Notes: generated from the sequence alone by a model not told the origin. Numbered from the stretch's first letter, positions 1-10,581 are shown. The stretch: 64,000 nt of DNA from Shewanella waksmanii ATCC BAA-643 (GCF_000518805.1 NZ_JAEH01000030.1:1-64000), one strand, 5' to 3'. Program-made: numbers and translations.

Positions 1-3000
1 GAATTGCAGCTGGTCAATGGCGCACTGCAGTTCCTCAATGGCGATCCGGCCACCGGCTTTAGCTACGATGCCAACACCGGGATCATCAGCTGGACGGAAA
101 CCGCGCCAGGCGAAGGTGGCACCATCACCGTGACCGCCACGCAAACCGATTTAGCCGGCAACACCTCCGGCCCTGGTAGCGATACCGCCACCGTTGCCGA
201 TGAAACCGCGCCTACTGTCGCGATTACCGGTATAACGAACGATACAGGCATAGCTGGTGACTTTAATACCAATGACAACACTCTGATTTTCTTCGGTACT
301 GTTGAAATGGAACCTGGAAATGTACTCGTCGTCAATATTGAAGGGACTGAATATACAGTTGGTAACGGTCTAGTTATTGATGCACAAGGCAACTGGAGTG
401 TTGACTTGCAAGGTACTGTCCTGGCCGATGGAACCTATACCGTCACAGCCACAGTTACTGATGCTGCAGGCAATAGTGCTCAAGCTACTCAAGATGTGGT
501 TGTTGAGAACAATGCTCCTGTTATTCAAAACCCAACTAACAGTACAGTATCAGAAGAAGGTCTAGCAGATGGTCTAATCGATAACACTGGGGACGACGAC
601 ACCACTGATAACGTTCAGGCTACAGGCTCAGTCACTATCACCGATGCCGATGGCGATGCAGTCACTGTTGAACTAACGGGACCAGCCGGAATATACTCTG
701 GTGGTGTAGAGCTGCAATGGTCATGGGATAACGGAACACTAACAGGTTACGTCGGTACGATTGGCGAAAGTGACTATGTTGCTGTTATGACAGTGGCACT
801 TACATCACCTACCAATGCCAGCCCTGATGTGTGGAATTATACCGTTAATATTCTTGCGCCTATCGACCACCCAGATACGACCGAAGAAGATGATTTACCA
901 ATCACCATAGGTATCAACGTCGATGATGGTAATGGTGGCACGTCATCAAGTAGCTTTACTGTAACAGTTGAAGATGATGCACCTGAAGTAACAGATGCTG
1001 CGCCTGTAGTAGTGAGTGACGATAACATTCCTGACACACTGACAGGTGAGTTCTCGTTTACAGGATCAAACAGCAACCACAACTCCCTTGATTTTGACGG
1101 TTTTACCGTCACCGCACGTGGTTTTACCTCTGCAACAGACTCGACATTAGTTGCTGCGCAGGTAAATAGAAGTAGCAGCGGAATCGGGGTGAACAGTGTC
1201 GATTCGCCTTACCACAATATCTCTAACGAAGTGGATTTCCGCGAATTTGCAGATGGTTCATCAGCGTCAGAAGAAATCGTCATCACTCTAGACCCTGGCA
1301 CCGTAGCTTATGGCATCAAGATGGAATTCTCTGCCATGTTTGGTGGCGAGTTAGAAGTGGGAGTAGTCGACTTCTACCGTGATGGTCAATTGATAGCTAG
1401 CCAAACCTTTAGCTCCGATGCATCAGACGGCGACTATGCAGCCTTATTTGAAGTATTAGAAGGCGGCTTTGATCAATTAGTTATTAGAGCAACAGATAAT
1501 GGTCTTAATGACGATGATGACAATAGTGATTTCACCATCACCTCTATCGAGTTCCTCGGGGTAACCGATCAAGCTATTGGCTATGCTTCTGGTAATGTCG
1601 ATGTAGAGTGGGGCGCAGACGGATTTGGCTCACTAGCATTTGCAGGTAGTGATGAAAATGCCTTAACCACTGCAAGCGGTGAGGCGATTATTATCACCCA
1701 AACAGATAATACCTTGTTGGGTCAAACCGCCGGTGGTGACTTAATCTTTAAAGTAGAATTTACCCCTGCAACAGGCCAATGGGAGTTCTTCCAGTACCAA
1801 GCAATGTCAGCCCCATCTGATGGCGCTATTGACTTTAATGTGGTTGCTACTGATGGTGATGGCGATAATAGCCTTGGCCACTTCTCTGTAACACCAAAAG
1901 TGGATGCTATGCCTGTTACCACTGACGGAACAGCAGATGGCATTGAAGATACAGCATTGATACTTCAATGGAGTGACTTTAATGTCACTGACAGCGATAC
2001 AGCCAAAGCAGACATGTCAATTAAGGCTGTCAACTTACCACTGGCAGCAAATGGTACGTTGCAGTATTACAATGGCTCAACATGGCAATCAGTTACGGTA
2101 GGCATGCTACTAACATCAGTGATGTTTGATGATGGTCATGTGCGCTTTATGCCTGCAGAAGACCAAGCTGACGGCACGCTAGGTGGTCTTGGCAATCGCG
2201 GCGATGCACTAGCAAGCTTTGATTATGTAGCAACAGATGGTACTTCAGACAGCAACCAGTCTTCAATGACCATCAATATTGATGCTCGAGCCGATAGCCC
2301 ACTCCTCAATGCATCAGCTGGCGATCTAGTATGGATTGATAAAGCACCTATTGATACGACCGTACCTGGCAATGTTCAAGCTGGAGACACAGTATTTGGT
2401 GTCAATGTCGACAATGTGCATTCTGGACGCGCAGTATCTGTAAGTGGCTCAACAGACAACAACTTTATCTCCAATAGTGATGTCAATGATACCTCTGTGC
2501 TAGAAGCTGGCAGCGGCGATGATATATTAATTGGCGGCAACTTAGCAGATAACTTACTTGGCGGCGCTGGCAATGATATTTTTGTTGGTGGCGGTCAGAA
2601 TGACTCAATATATGGTGGTGCGGGTACCGATACCGCGTTCTACACAGGTAACTTTGCCGACTACACCATTACCAATCATTACGACCATGCTGTGACGCCA
2701 TACCTGCTTATTAACGATAGCCGTAATATTGATGCAAGCTCGGTCAATACAGCTGATTTAGAAGCCGGAGACCATTTGTATGAAGTTGAACGTCTGGTAT
2801 TTGCTGATGGTATTTATCAAGTCAATCCAGATGGTTCAGTTACGCAAGTGCAAACCAAAGAGATAGCATTAGATATTTCCGCGGACTTAGCTGATACCGA
2901 TGGTAGTGAATCACTCTCTGATATCACAATCACTGATATTCCTGCCGGTCTGGTACTTTCAGCCGGTAGCTATGATGTTGCAACCAACACCTGGACATTG

Positions 3001-4857
3001 ACTCAAGCAGAGTTAGTCGGACTGAAACTGCAAGTGCCTGAAGACTACTCTGGTGCTCAAGAGTTTACCATGAACATCAGTGTTACCAGCACTGAAGGCA
3101 GCAATGGTAACGCCACGACTACAACTACGGGTGTCGGAATTTCGATTCGTGCCTACGAATATGAAGATGGCACCGATGGCGACAATGTCATTGATGGTGG
3201 AGATGGCAACGATTTAATTGTTGGCGACACCACAGGTATACAGATTGTTCAAGGTGAAAATTACAATATCGCCTTTATCGTCGATACCTCGGGCAGTATG
3301 GGCAGCAGCAACGTCAGTACAGCAAAAACTGAGCTGGCCACTGTGTTCAGCACCCTTAAAGCCAGTGTAGGTCAAGGCTCGTCAGGGATTGTAAATATTC
3401 TACTTGTCGACTTTGACACTGGAACAAAAGCTAATGTTGCCGTTAATCTTGCTGACAGTAACGCTCTGACCGTTCTCGGTAATATTCTGGATACCATGAG
3501 CAGTGGCGGCCGGACTAACTATGAATCAGCCTTTGAAACGGCAATCGATTGGTTTAACAATGGTTCAGCATCGACCAATGATGGAACTAACCTGACTTAC
3601 TTCATTACAGATGGTAAGCCAAATAACCATACTATTGACAAAGATCTTGATGAAGTCATGGTATACAACGGACCAGGTCAAGGTAACAACGTCTATTTGA
3701 ATGAGCTAATCGCTGGCTACCAACCAGGTCAGGAATTGAAGTACAACAATCGCACCATCGTAGATGAGTATGGCAATATCAATTATTGGTATCGCGATGA
3801 TGGCGAGTGGGAAAGTTATCAAGTGGGTACACTACGCACTGATGTTAATGGTGATTACTTTGTGTCATATATTACCAGCGACTCAGGCTCTACTTCAGAA
3901 GCGCAAGCCGCGTTTACGGTATTGAGTAACTTATCTGAGGTAGAAGCGCTTGGACTAGGTTCGGGCATTGATCTTGATGATCTTAACCCTTATGACTCCG
4001 ACGGTAATGCGCTGAGCAATATTAATGTCTCTGATTTAGCCGCTATCATCCTTGGTTCTGAACAACTTCTGGTTCAGGGTGATGATACGGTAGATGGTGG
4101 TGACGGTAATGACATTATCTTTGGTGACTTAGTCGAGTTCTCTGCCGACAATGTTGACGGTCAGGGTTATGCAGCGCTACAAAAATATGTGGCATTGCAG
4201 CTATCCGTAACGCCAGAGTCTCTATCTGTTAAAGATGTCCATGACTATGTCCTTGCTAACCCGGATGAGTTTGATATATCGCGTACCGATGATGGTGGCG
4301 ATACATTATCGGGTGGCGACGGTAGCGATATGCTATTTGGTCAAGGTGGTAGCGATACACTTATTGGTGGTGACGGAGCTGATACCATAATTGGTGGATT
4401 AGGCGACGATACTCTAACAGGTGGTGAATTAGGCGTAGCCGATACCGATGTTGATACCTTTATTTGGCATGAAGGAGACACGGGTGAAGATCGCATTACT
4501 GACTTTGATTTAAGCAACGATAAGCTAGATTTAAGCGACCTGCTCCAAGGCGAGAATACCGGCAACCTTGCGGATTATCTCAGCTTTGAAACGGTCGGGA
4601 ATACCACCACAATTAAGATCGACGCTAACAACGATGGCAGTATTGACCAGGAAATTGTATTGGATGGTGTGAACTTAGAAACCGCTTATGGCAATAGTGA
4701 CGCAGCTATTATTAATGGCTTATTGGGCAATAACGGTGATGGTCCATTAATAGTTGATGGTGTTGCCACAAATAACGCTCAACAAGCATTTTCTGCAACT
4801 GAGAACAATCCATCAAGTAATGATAATGACGATAACATCCAGCATATGATTCCGTAG
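1..4857 (+). CDS. bpfA: Giant RTX biofilm adhesin (BpfA/LapA-like), C-terminal part
   Basis: The frame is open from the first base, so the N-terminus lies outside the window; about 1,618 residues are visible. In order: Ig-like bacterial repeats with 'DAAGNS'-type motifs (first ~170 residues), acidic VCBS/cadherin-like segments, a first short block of GGxGxDxxx calcium-binding RTX repeats (about residues 835-870), a von Willebrand factor A domain with a DxSGS MIDAS motif (near residue 1093), a second RTX block (about 1440-1480), and a C-terminal type I secretion region ending in a polar tail. This is the architecture of LapA/BpfA surface adhesins, which are exported by a dedicated type I system and retained through an N-terminal module that LapG cleaves. 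The exporter and the LapG/LapD pair follow directly. The cleavage site itself cannot be seen here. Identity with BpfA rests on domain order and operon order. Confidence 0.88.
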   Translation, partial: ELQLVNGALQFLNGDPATGFSYDANTGIISWTETAPGEGGTITVTATQTDLAGNTSGPGSDTATVADETAPTVAITGITNDTGIAGDFNTNDNTLIFFGTVEMEPGNVLVVNIEGTEYTVGNGLVIDAQGNWSVDLQGTVLADGTYTVTATVTDAAGNSAQATQDVVVENNAPVIQNPTNSTVSEEGLADGLIDNTGDDDTTDNVQATGSVTITDADGDAVTVELTGPAGIYSGGVELQWSWDNGTLTGYVGTIGESDYVAVMTVALTSPTNASPDVWNYTVNILAPIDHPDTTEEDDLPITIGINVDDGNGGTSSSSFTVTVEDDAPEVTDAAPVVVSDDNIPDTLTGEFSFTGSNSNHNSLDFDGFTVTARGFTSATDSTLVAAQVNRSSSGIGVNSVDSPYHNISNEVDFREFADGSSASEEIVITLDPGTVAYGIKMEFSAMFGGELEVGVVDFYRDGQLIASQTFSSDASDGDYAALFEVLEGGFDQLVIRATDNGLNDDDDNSDFTITSIEFLGVTDQAIGYASGNVDVEWGADGFGSLAFAGSDENALTTASGEAIIITQTDNTLLGQTAGGDLIFKVEFTPATGQWEFFQYQAMSAPSDGAIDFNVVATDGDGDNSLGHFSVTPKVDAMPVTTDGTADGIEDTALILQWSDFNVTDSDTAKADMSIKAVNLPLAANGTLQYYNGSTWQSVTVGMLLTSVMFDDGHVRFMPAEDQADGTLGGLGNRGDALASFDYVATDGTSDSNQSSMTINIDARADSPLLNASAGDLVWIDKAPIDTTVPGNVQAGDTVFGVNVDNVHSGRAVSVSGSTDNNFISNSDVNDTSVLEAGSGDDILIGGNLADNLLGGAGNDIFVGGGQNDSIYGGAGTDTAFYTGNFADYTITNHYDHAVTPYLLINDSRNIDASSVNTADLEAGDHLYEVERLVFADGIYQVNPDGSVTQVQTKEIALDISADLADTDGSESLSDITITDIPAGLVLSAGSYDVATNTWTLTQAELVGLKLQVPEDYSGAQEFTMNISVTSTEGSNGNATTTTTGVGISIRAYEYEDGTDGDNVIDGGDGNDLIVGDTTGIQIVQGENYNIAFIVDTSGSMGSSNVSTAKTELATVFSTLKASVGQGSSGIVNILLVDFDTGTKANVAVNLADSNALTVLGNILDTMSSGGRTNYESAFETAIDWFNNGSASTNDGTNLTYFITDGKPNNHTIDKDLDEVMVYNGPGQGNNVYLNELIAGYQPGQELKYNNRTIVDEYGNINYWYRDDGEWESYQVGTLRTDVNGDYFVSYITSDSGSTSEAQAAFTVLSNLSEVEALGLGSGIDLDDLNPYDSDGNALSNINVSDLAAIILGSEQLLVQGDDTVDGGDGNDIIFGDLVEFSADNVDGQGYAALQKYVALQLSVTPESLSVKDVHDYVLANPDEFDISRTDDGGDTLSGGDGSDMLFGQGGSDTLIGGDGADTIIGGLGDDTLTGGELGVADTDVDTFIWHEGDTGEDRITDFDLSNDKLDLSDLLQGENTGNLADYLSFETVGNTTTIKIDANNDGSIDQEIVLDGVNLETAYGNSDAAIINGLLGNNGDGPLIVDGVATNNAQQAFSATENNPSSNDNDDNIQHMIP

Positions 4858-4875
4858 AAAATATGCTATTTGAAC

Positions 4876-4904
4876 AATGGCCTGTAGCAATACAGGCCAT
4901 TTTG
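4876..4904 (+). terminator. Hairpin terminator after the adhesin gene
   Basis: An 11-bp perfect stem (AATGGCCTGTA / TACAGGCCATT) with a GCAA loop begins 19 bases after the adhesin stop codon and runs into a short T tract. It would separate the long adhesin message from the exporter genes. Confidence 0.6.
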
Positions 4905-4957
4905 ATTAATAATTCAGTTACAAATATATAATAAAATCTTAAGGATAAGTTTTTAAG

Positions 4958-7138
4958 ATGACCGCGTCAGCGTCTCAAAAAACTGAACAATGGACAATTT
5001 CGGCATCACAACGTGTGAATGTTGACCCCTTGTTAGACAGTCTAGTGCTTTTGACTGAATATTTCGGCAGCCCCTGTTCGAGTGAATCTCTTGCAGCGGG
5101 TTTACCGTTGTCCGGCACCGTCCTTTCGCCAGACTTAGTTCCACAAGCTGCCGGCCGCGCCGGACTTACAGCCAAACTAACCCGTAAAGGGTTAGACCAA
5201 ATATCAGGGATTTTTTTACCTTGCATTTTACTGCTTAAAGATCAAAAAGCCTGCTTATTACGTGAATTGGATATCGACAATGACCGGGCTGTGGTACAAA
5301 TGCCAGAAACCGGTGGCGAAGAAATTCTGTCACTCGAAGAGTTAGAAGCCCTGTATGTCGGTTACCTGTTTTTAGTTAAACAGCAATACCGTGGCGATAT
5401 GGGTTTTGATTTACATCAGCACGATACTCAGAGCCACTGGCTGCTACAAACGTTAAAAGATTCAGCCCCCATATACCGCGATGCACTCATCGCCTCGGTA
5501 CTCGTCAACTTGTTTGCACTGGTATCGCCGCTGTTCATTATGAATGTGTACGACAAAGTGGTACCCAACCTAGCCTTCGAATCACTTTGGGTGTTAGCTA
5601 TCGGTGCTGGCATCGCTTACATATTCGACTTAATCATGAGACAGCTTAGGGCATACCTCATCGATGTGGCTGGCAAAAAAGTTGATATCATTGTTTCATC
5701 CCGATTGTTCGCCAAAGCCATTGGTATCCCACTAGCAAAACGCTCCCCTAGCGTTGGCGGCATGGCTCGGCAACTTGGCGAATTTGATAGTATTCGTGAA
5801 ATTCTTACCTCTGCCACTATCACTACCTTAGTCGATTTGCCGTTTGCGGCATTTTTCATGTTAGTAATCTATGTTGTTGCCGGTGATTTAGCGCTTATAC
5901 CTTTAGTGGGCAGTATCATCATTATCGCCTACACCTTAGCCGTGCAGCCTCGACTCAAAGCAGCAATAGAAGAAAGTAACAAATACGCCAGTTTAAAACA
6001 TGGTCACTTAATTGAATCACTGGCATCACTTGAATCAATCAAATCGAGTGGCGCAGAAGGATTAGTGCAAAAAAGTTGGCAACACATGATCGGCCACACC
6101 GCAAACTGGCAGCTCAAGTCTAAAAAGCTATCAACTTCCGTCAACAACATTGCCAATTTTACCGTACAACTATCTGTTGTCTGTGTCGTAATTTTAGGGG
6201 TTTATCGGGTAGCGGATAATGAAATATCTATGGGTGGCATCATTGCTGCGGTTATTTTATCGAGCCGAGCTATTTCACCTATGGCGCAACTTGCCGGGTT
6301 AATGACCCGCGGTAATCATACTGCCAGCGCCTTAAGGCAGCTTGATCAAATCATGACTGAAGAGGATGAATTCGAAAACAAAGGTCACTTGGTCAGCAAG
6401 CAACGTTTAAAAGGTCAGTTGAACGCCGATCATATCGGCTTTAATTACCCAGGCACAGAAAAGCCGGTTTTACATCCGCTGAGTATTAAGATTGAACCCG
6501 GCGAGCGTGTTGCCATTATTGGTCGTAACGGTTCGGGAAAAAGTACCTTAGCCAAGCTCTTGGTCGGCTTATTCCAACCGACTAAAGGCAGTTTACGTTA
6601 TGACGGCTTAGATTCAGCGCAAATACATCCAACCGATCTTAGGCGCAATTTCGGCTATCTCCCGCAGGATATCACCCTATTTCACGGCTCTATTCGAGAT
6701 AACATTTTATTTGGGACGCGACAGGTCACTGAGCACCAACTTATCCGCGCCGTACAACTGTCTGGTGTTTATCAATTTACCGATATAGAAACCGAAGGAT
6801 TAGATACTCAAGTTGGCGAAGGTGGCCAGTCATTGTCACGTGGTCAACGACAGACTGTTGCACTAGCTAGGGCGACATTAAACGATCCGCCAGTATTGCT
6901 GATGGATGAGCCTACAGCCAGTTTAGATGCCCGCGCAGAAAAGCAATTCATTCATGCAATGAAAAATGTCAGCAAAGACCGAACGCTACTGCTGATCACC
7001 CATAAAATGCACCTGCTTAACTTGGTTGATCGCATTATCGTACTTGATCGTGGCCATTTGGTCGCTGATGGTCCTAAAGCTGAGGTACTCGACAAACTCT
7101 CCAAAGGATTAATTTCTGGAGGAAAAAGTCATGAGTAA
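4958..7138 (+). CDS. lapB: Type I secretion ABC transporter with C39-like domain (LapB-like)
   Basis: Inner-membrane permease-ATPase of 726 residues that would power export of the adhesin encoded just upstream. The N-terminal ~140 residues resemble a C39 peptidase fold but lack the catalytic Cys context, as in the C39-like substrate-binding domains of RTX exporters. A six-helix transmembrane region spans about residues 160-440. The ATPase domain carries Walker A (GRNGSGKST, about residue 520), the signature LSRGQ and Walker B LLMDEP. AAGGATAAG precedes the ATG. The 3' end overlaps the next gene by 8 bases, which indicates translational coupling with the HlyD-type adaptor. Confidence 0.9.
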   Translation: MTASASQKTEQWTISASQRVNVDPLLDSLVLLTEYFGSPCSSESLAAGLPLSGTVLSPDLVPQAAGRAGLTAKLTRKGLDQISGIFLPCILLLKDQKACLLRELDIDNDRAVVQMPETGGEEILSLEELEALYVGYLFLVKQQYRGDMGFDLHQHDTQSHWLLQTLKDSAPIYRDALIASVLVNLFALVSPLFIMNVYDKVVPNLAFESLWVLAIGAGIAYIFDLIMRQLRAYLIDVAGKKVDIIVSSRLFAKAIGIPLAKRSPSVGGMARQLGEFDSIREILTSATITTLVDLPFAAFFMLVIYVVAGDLALIPLVGSIIIIAYTLAVQPRLKAAIEESNKYASLKHGHLIESLASLESIKSSGAEGLVQKSWQHMIGHTANWQLKSKKLSTSVNNIANFTVQLSVVCVVILGVYRVADNEISMGGIIAAVILSSRAISPMAQLAGLMTRGNHTASALRQLDQIMTEEDEFENKGHLVSKQRLKGQLNADHIGFNYPGTEKPVLHPLSIKIEPGERVAIIGRNGSGKSTLAKLLVGLFQPTKGSLRYDGLDSAQIHPTDLRRNFGYLPQDITLFHGSIRDNILFGTRQVTEHQLIRAVQLSGVYQFTDIETEGLDTQVGEGGQSLSRGQRQTVALARATLNDPPVLLMDEPTASLDARAEKQFIHAMKNVSKDRTLLLITHKMHLLNLVDRIIVLDRGHLVADGPKAEVLDKLSKGLISGGKSHE

Positions 7139-8513
7139 GCATCTCACTACCCACGATTTAGATATGGTTGATGATATCTATGGTGCGATGATGACTGACG
7201 CCCCAACCAGTCATAGGCTGATTATATGGGCGCTATTTGCTATGGCTATTTGCTTTACAATTTGGGCCTATTTAGCTGAGCTTGACCAAGTCACCACAGG
7301 TATGGGCAAAGTTATCCCCTCGTCTCAAGTGCAAGTCATTCAAAGCCTAGATGGTGGCATCATGCAAGAATTGTATGTGCAAGAAGGCATGTTAGTCACT
7401 AAAGGGCAGCCTCTAGTGCGCATTGATGATACCCGCTTCCGTTCTGATTTTGCGCAACAAGAGCAAGAAGTAGATAGCTTGCGGGCAAACGTGATTCGCC
7501 TGCGTGCAGAACTCAATAGCATCACCATTTCTGACATGGCGGCTGACTGGCGGCAGCAGGTCAAGATAGCCAAAATACCACTGCAATTCCCCAGCGCCTT
7601 GATTCAAGATCAACCGGATCTCACCCGCCGTCAATCTGAAGAATACGCTGGCAGACTGGATAACCTCAGTAACCAATTAGAGATTTTAGCTAGACAAATT
7701 CAGCAACGTCAGCAGGAAACTCAAGAATTAGCGTCTAAAATAAGTACTTTGACCACCAGTTTTCAACTTGTGTCACGTGAACTTGAACTTACCCGCCCGT
7801 TGGCGGAAAAGGGTATCGTGCCGGAAGTTGAATTGCTCAAACTAGAAAGAACCGTAAACGATATAAGAGGAGAACTTGCCACACTGCGTCTACTAAGACC
7901 GAAAGTTAAAGCATCTCAAGATGAAGCGATATTAAAACGTAGAGAAGCTGTATTTGTATTTGCAGCAGAAGCACGTACGCAACTTAATGACATGCAAACT
8001 AAACTGTCTCGAATGAGCGAAGCTCAGGTAGGCGCACAAGATAAGGTTAGCAAAGCTGAAATAGTGTCGCCTGTTAACGGCACAATAAAAACTGTTCATA
8101 TCAATACACTTGGCGGCGTTGTGCAACCAGGTGTCGATATTATTGAAATTGTGCCCTCAGAAGACCAGCTGCTAATTGAAACTAAAATCATACCTAAAGA
8201 TATTGCTTTTTTACATCCTGGCTTACCCGCCGTGGTCAAGGTTACGGCCTATGACTTCACCCGATATGGGGGATTAGACGGCGTTGTGGAGCACATTAGT
8301 GCCGATACAACACAGGACGAAGAGGGAAACAGTTTCTATCTTGTAAGGGTTAGAACTGAATTATCAAGTTTGACGAAAGACGATGGAACCCAGATGCCAA
8401 TTATACCGGGAATGTTAACTTCGGTAGATGTCATTACTGGGCAGAGATCTGTTCTGGAGTACATACTTAATCCAATTTTAAGAGCCAAAGATACGGCTCT
8501 TCGTGAGCGCTAA
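7131..8513 (+). CDS. lapC: Type I secretion membrane fusion protein, HlyD family (LapC-like)
   Basis: Periplasmic adaptor of 460 residues linking the ABC transporter to the TolC-type outer-membrane channel. There is a short cytoplasmic N-terminus, one transmembrane segment at about residues 27-47, a lipoyl/barrel-sandwich half (around 'VIQSLDGGIMQELYVQEG'), a long coiled coil (about 105-300) and a C-terminal beta domain ending near 'PIIPGMLTSVDV', which is typical of HlyD/LapC proteins. A GGAGG ribosome-binding site lies inside the end of the ABC gene, and the two coding regions overlap. Confidence 0.9.
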   Translation: MSKHLTTHDLDMVDDIYGAMMTDAPTSHRLIIWALFAMAICFTIWAYLAELDQVTTGMGKVIPSSQVQVIQSLDGGIMQELYVQEGMLVTKGQPLVRIDDTRFRSDFAQQEQEVDSLRANVIRLRAELNSITISDMAADWRQQVKIAKIPLQFPSALIQDQPDLTRRQSEEYAGRLDNLSNQLEILARQIQQRQQETQELASKISTLTTSFQLVSRELELTRPLAEKGIVPEVELLKLERTVNDIRGELATLRLLRPKVKASQDEAILKRREAVFVFAAEARTQLNDMQTKLSRMSEAQVGAQDKVSKAEIVSPVNGTIKTVHINTLGGVVQPGVDIIEIVPSEDQLLIETKIIPKDIAFLHPGLPAVVKVTAYDFTRYGGLDGVVEHISADTTQDEEGNSFYLVRVRTELSSLTKDDGTQMPIIPGMLTSVDVITGQRSVLEYILNPILRAKDTALRER

Positions 8514-8542
8514 ACTCACGGATCTAACCAGGGGGGTTAACC

Positions 8543-9958
8543 ATGAACATGAAAACTGTTCAACAACTAAAAGGAAGTGCTATTGCGCTGGCGATAAGCG
8601 CGCTGATGATACCAACAACCGCATCCAGTCAAACACTGGAGCAAGCTGTTGCCCATACACTCGACACCAATCCTGAAATTCGTATTGCTTTTAATCGATT
8701 TAAAGCACGTGAAGAACAGGTCAACCAAGCCATTGCGGGTTATATGCCTACCGTTGATATTTCAGCAGGTTATGGTTGGGAGCAAACCAATAGTCCATCC
8801 ACTCGCCGTAAAGCCAATCAAGGTGATGTCGACGAGGATGGTGTAATTGAGCTTGAAAGAGGCGAAGCCGGTTTTAGTATCAAACAGATGCTATTTGACG
8901 GTTTTTATACTGCCAGTGAAGTTGATCGATATAGCTTCGAAGCCAGTGCTGAGCAGTGGGCACTGTTTGCTGCGGCTGAAGATATGGCGCTCGATGTTGC
9001 TAAGGTCTACGTCAACTACATTCGTACCGAACAGGTGTTAAAGCTTGCCGAGAAAAACCTTAATAGCCATAAAGAGATTTATGATCAAATCAAGCAACGC
9101 ACTGACTCAGGTCTAGGTTCTATTGCCGACTTGTCGCAAATTACCGGCCGTTTAGCCCGTGCAAACGCCAACCTCATTTCAGCAAAAAATAACTTTTTTG
9201 ATGCCAAGGCGCAATTTGTTCGCATTGTTGAACAACAGCCAGAAGCACTCATTGTGCCTGTGCCTGATGATGAAATGCTACCGGTCGATCTCGATAGCAG
9301 CGTCACCCTAGCGCAGGACAATCACCCCATTTTGAAGTCTGCTTCTAGTGATATTATGGCGGCGCAAAATGAGCGTTCTTCAGCGCAATCTAACTACTAT
9401 CCAACAGTAACCTTAGAGCTGGACGGTAATTGGAACAATAACCTCGACGGCGAAGATGGCTACTCACAGTTTGCATCACAGAATGTTGGCGGTCATAGCA
9501 ATGACCTCGTCGCGATGGTGCGACTCAAGTACAACTTGTTTGCCGGTGGTAAAGACTTAGCCAGAGAGAAAGAAGCGGCTTATAAGGTCGGAGAAGCTAA
9601 AGAGATCCGTCAACGGGCCCATCGCCAAGTTGTTGAAGGTGTTAACTTAGCTTGGAACGCCTATGAGTTATTGGCTCCACAAAAGGCCTTTATTCGTGAT
9701 CATGTGGTTGCAGCAAAAGACACCCAAGTTGCATATAGCCAACAATTTAATTTAGGCCAACGCACTTTGCTTGATTTACTTGATACCGAAAACGAACTCT
9801 TTGAAGCACGCAAGGACTACCTAGAAACCGAGTACGATGAGATTATTGCAGAGTACCGAATCTTGAACGCTACCGGGCGTTTACTTGAATCATTACGTGT
9901 CACCGCGCCTGATGTTTGGGCTGGCGAGCGTAATTATGAAGGAGGAGTGCCACAATGA
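8543..9958 (+). CDS. aggA: TolC-family outer-membrane channel (AggA/LapE-like)
   Basis: Outer-membrane efflux protein of 471 residues with a Sec signal peptide (cleavage near TASSQ, about residue 30) followed by the two internally repeated alpha-helical/beta-barrel halves of the TolC family. It would be the outer-membrane pore of the adhesin exporter. A G-rich ribosome-binding site (AGGGGGG) precedes the ATG, and the stop overlaps the next start (ATGA), so it is cotranscribed with the OmpA-like lipoprotein. In Shewanella this position is taken by AggA, named for autoaggregation; that name is assigned by context. Confidence 0.88.
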   Translation: MNMKTVQQLKGSAIALAISALMIPTTASSQTLEQAVAHTLDTNPEIRIAFNRFKAREEQVNQAIAGYMPTVDISAGYGWEQTNSPSTRRKANQGDVDEDGVIELERGEAGFSIKQMLFDGFYTASEVDRYSFEASAEQWALFAAAEDMALDVAKVYVNYIRTEQVLKLAEKNLNSHKEIYDQIKQRTDSGLGSIADLSQITGRLARANANLISAKNNFFDAKAQFVRIVEQQPEALIVPVPDDEMLPVDLDSSVTLAQDNHPILKSASSDIMAAQNERSSAQSNYYPTVTLELDGNWNNNLDGEDGYSQFASQNVGGHSNDLVAMVRLKYNLFAGGKDLAREKEAAYKVGEAKEIRQRAHRQVVEGVNLAWNAYELLAPQKAFIRDHVVAAKDTQVAYSQQFNLGQRTLLDLLDTENELFEARKDYLETEYDEIIAEYRILNATGRLLESLRVTAPDVWAGERNYEGGVPQ

Positions 9959-10563
9959 AGACGTTAACCACCTTACTCATAGGTATGACCATCATCAGCG
10001 GTTGCTCAATGCGAGACGTGGTCACGATGGACCAATCAACCTCTCAAGTACATGACCTTAATGATAACGATCGTGACGGTGTCATTGTGGCTCGAGAGCG
10101 CTGTAACGATACAGTCATGGGTGCCACCATTGATAATTATGGCTGCGGTAAAGTTGCCCCCATCAACGAGCGTCATGAGCTGAAAATCTTGTTCGCGAAT
10201 GACTCGTATTTTATTGATGACCAATATTACGACCAAGTTGAGCAAATTGCGGTATTTATGCGTCAATACCCCAATACTAAGGTGACCATTGAAGGTCATT
10301 GTAGTAAAACGGGGTCATATGATCATAACCTAGCCTTATCTCAAAATAGGGCCAACGCGGTGATTGCAGCGCTGTCAGAGCGATTTGATATCGCATCAGA
10401 TAGACTCACCGCTATTGGATATAGCTATGATCGACCAGTTGATCCTACCCATACCCCCATGGCACACAAGCGTAATCGCCGCGTGATTGCCGAGGTGACC
10501 GGTACGGATACAAGTGCAGATATGAAATGGCATATTTATACCGTTGATGAAGAAGTGAAATAA
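9955..10563 (+). CDS. OmpA-family lipoprotein of the adhesin operon
   Basis: A 202-residue lipoprotein with a lipobox (ISGC, Cys at residue 17), a short Asp-rich calcium-type stretch (NDNDRDGV), and a C-terminal OmpA/Pal-like domain from about residue 75. OmpA domains bind peptidoglycan. Here the usual GHTD signature reads GHCS, so the Asp that normally contacts diaminopimelate is replaced, while the later Arg-rich NRR segment is kept. It overlaps aggA by 4 bases and precedes bpfG, as in Shewanella bpf operons. A role in anchoring the exporter or adhesin is inference. Confidence 0.82.
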   Translation: MKTLTTLLIGMTIISGCSMRDVVTMDQSTSQVHDLNDNDRDGVIVARERCNDTVMGATIDNYGCGKVAPINERHELKILFANDSYFIDDQYYDQVEQIAVFMRQYPNTKVTIEGHCSKTGSYDHNLALSQNRANAVIAALSERFDIASDRLTAIGYSYDRPVDPTHTPMAHKRNRRVIAEVTGTDTSADMKWHIYTVDEEVK

Positions 10564-10581
10564 TGAAAATAGTCGGAGAAC

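Noticed and set aside
63..392. Minus-strand open frames within the adhesin gene
   Set aside because: They are antisense frames of a repetitive, codon-biased gene, have no ribosome-binding sites and show no recognisable protein features.
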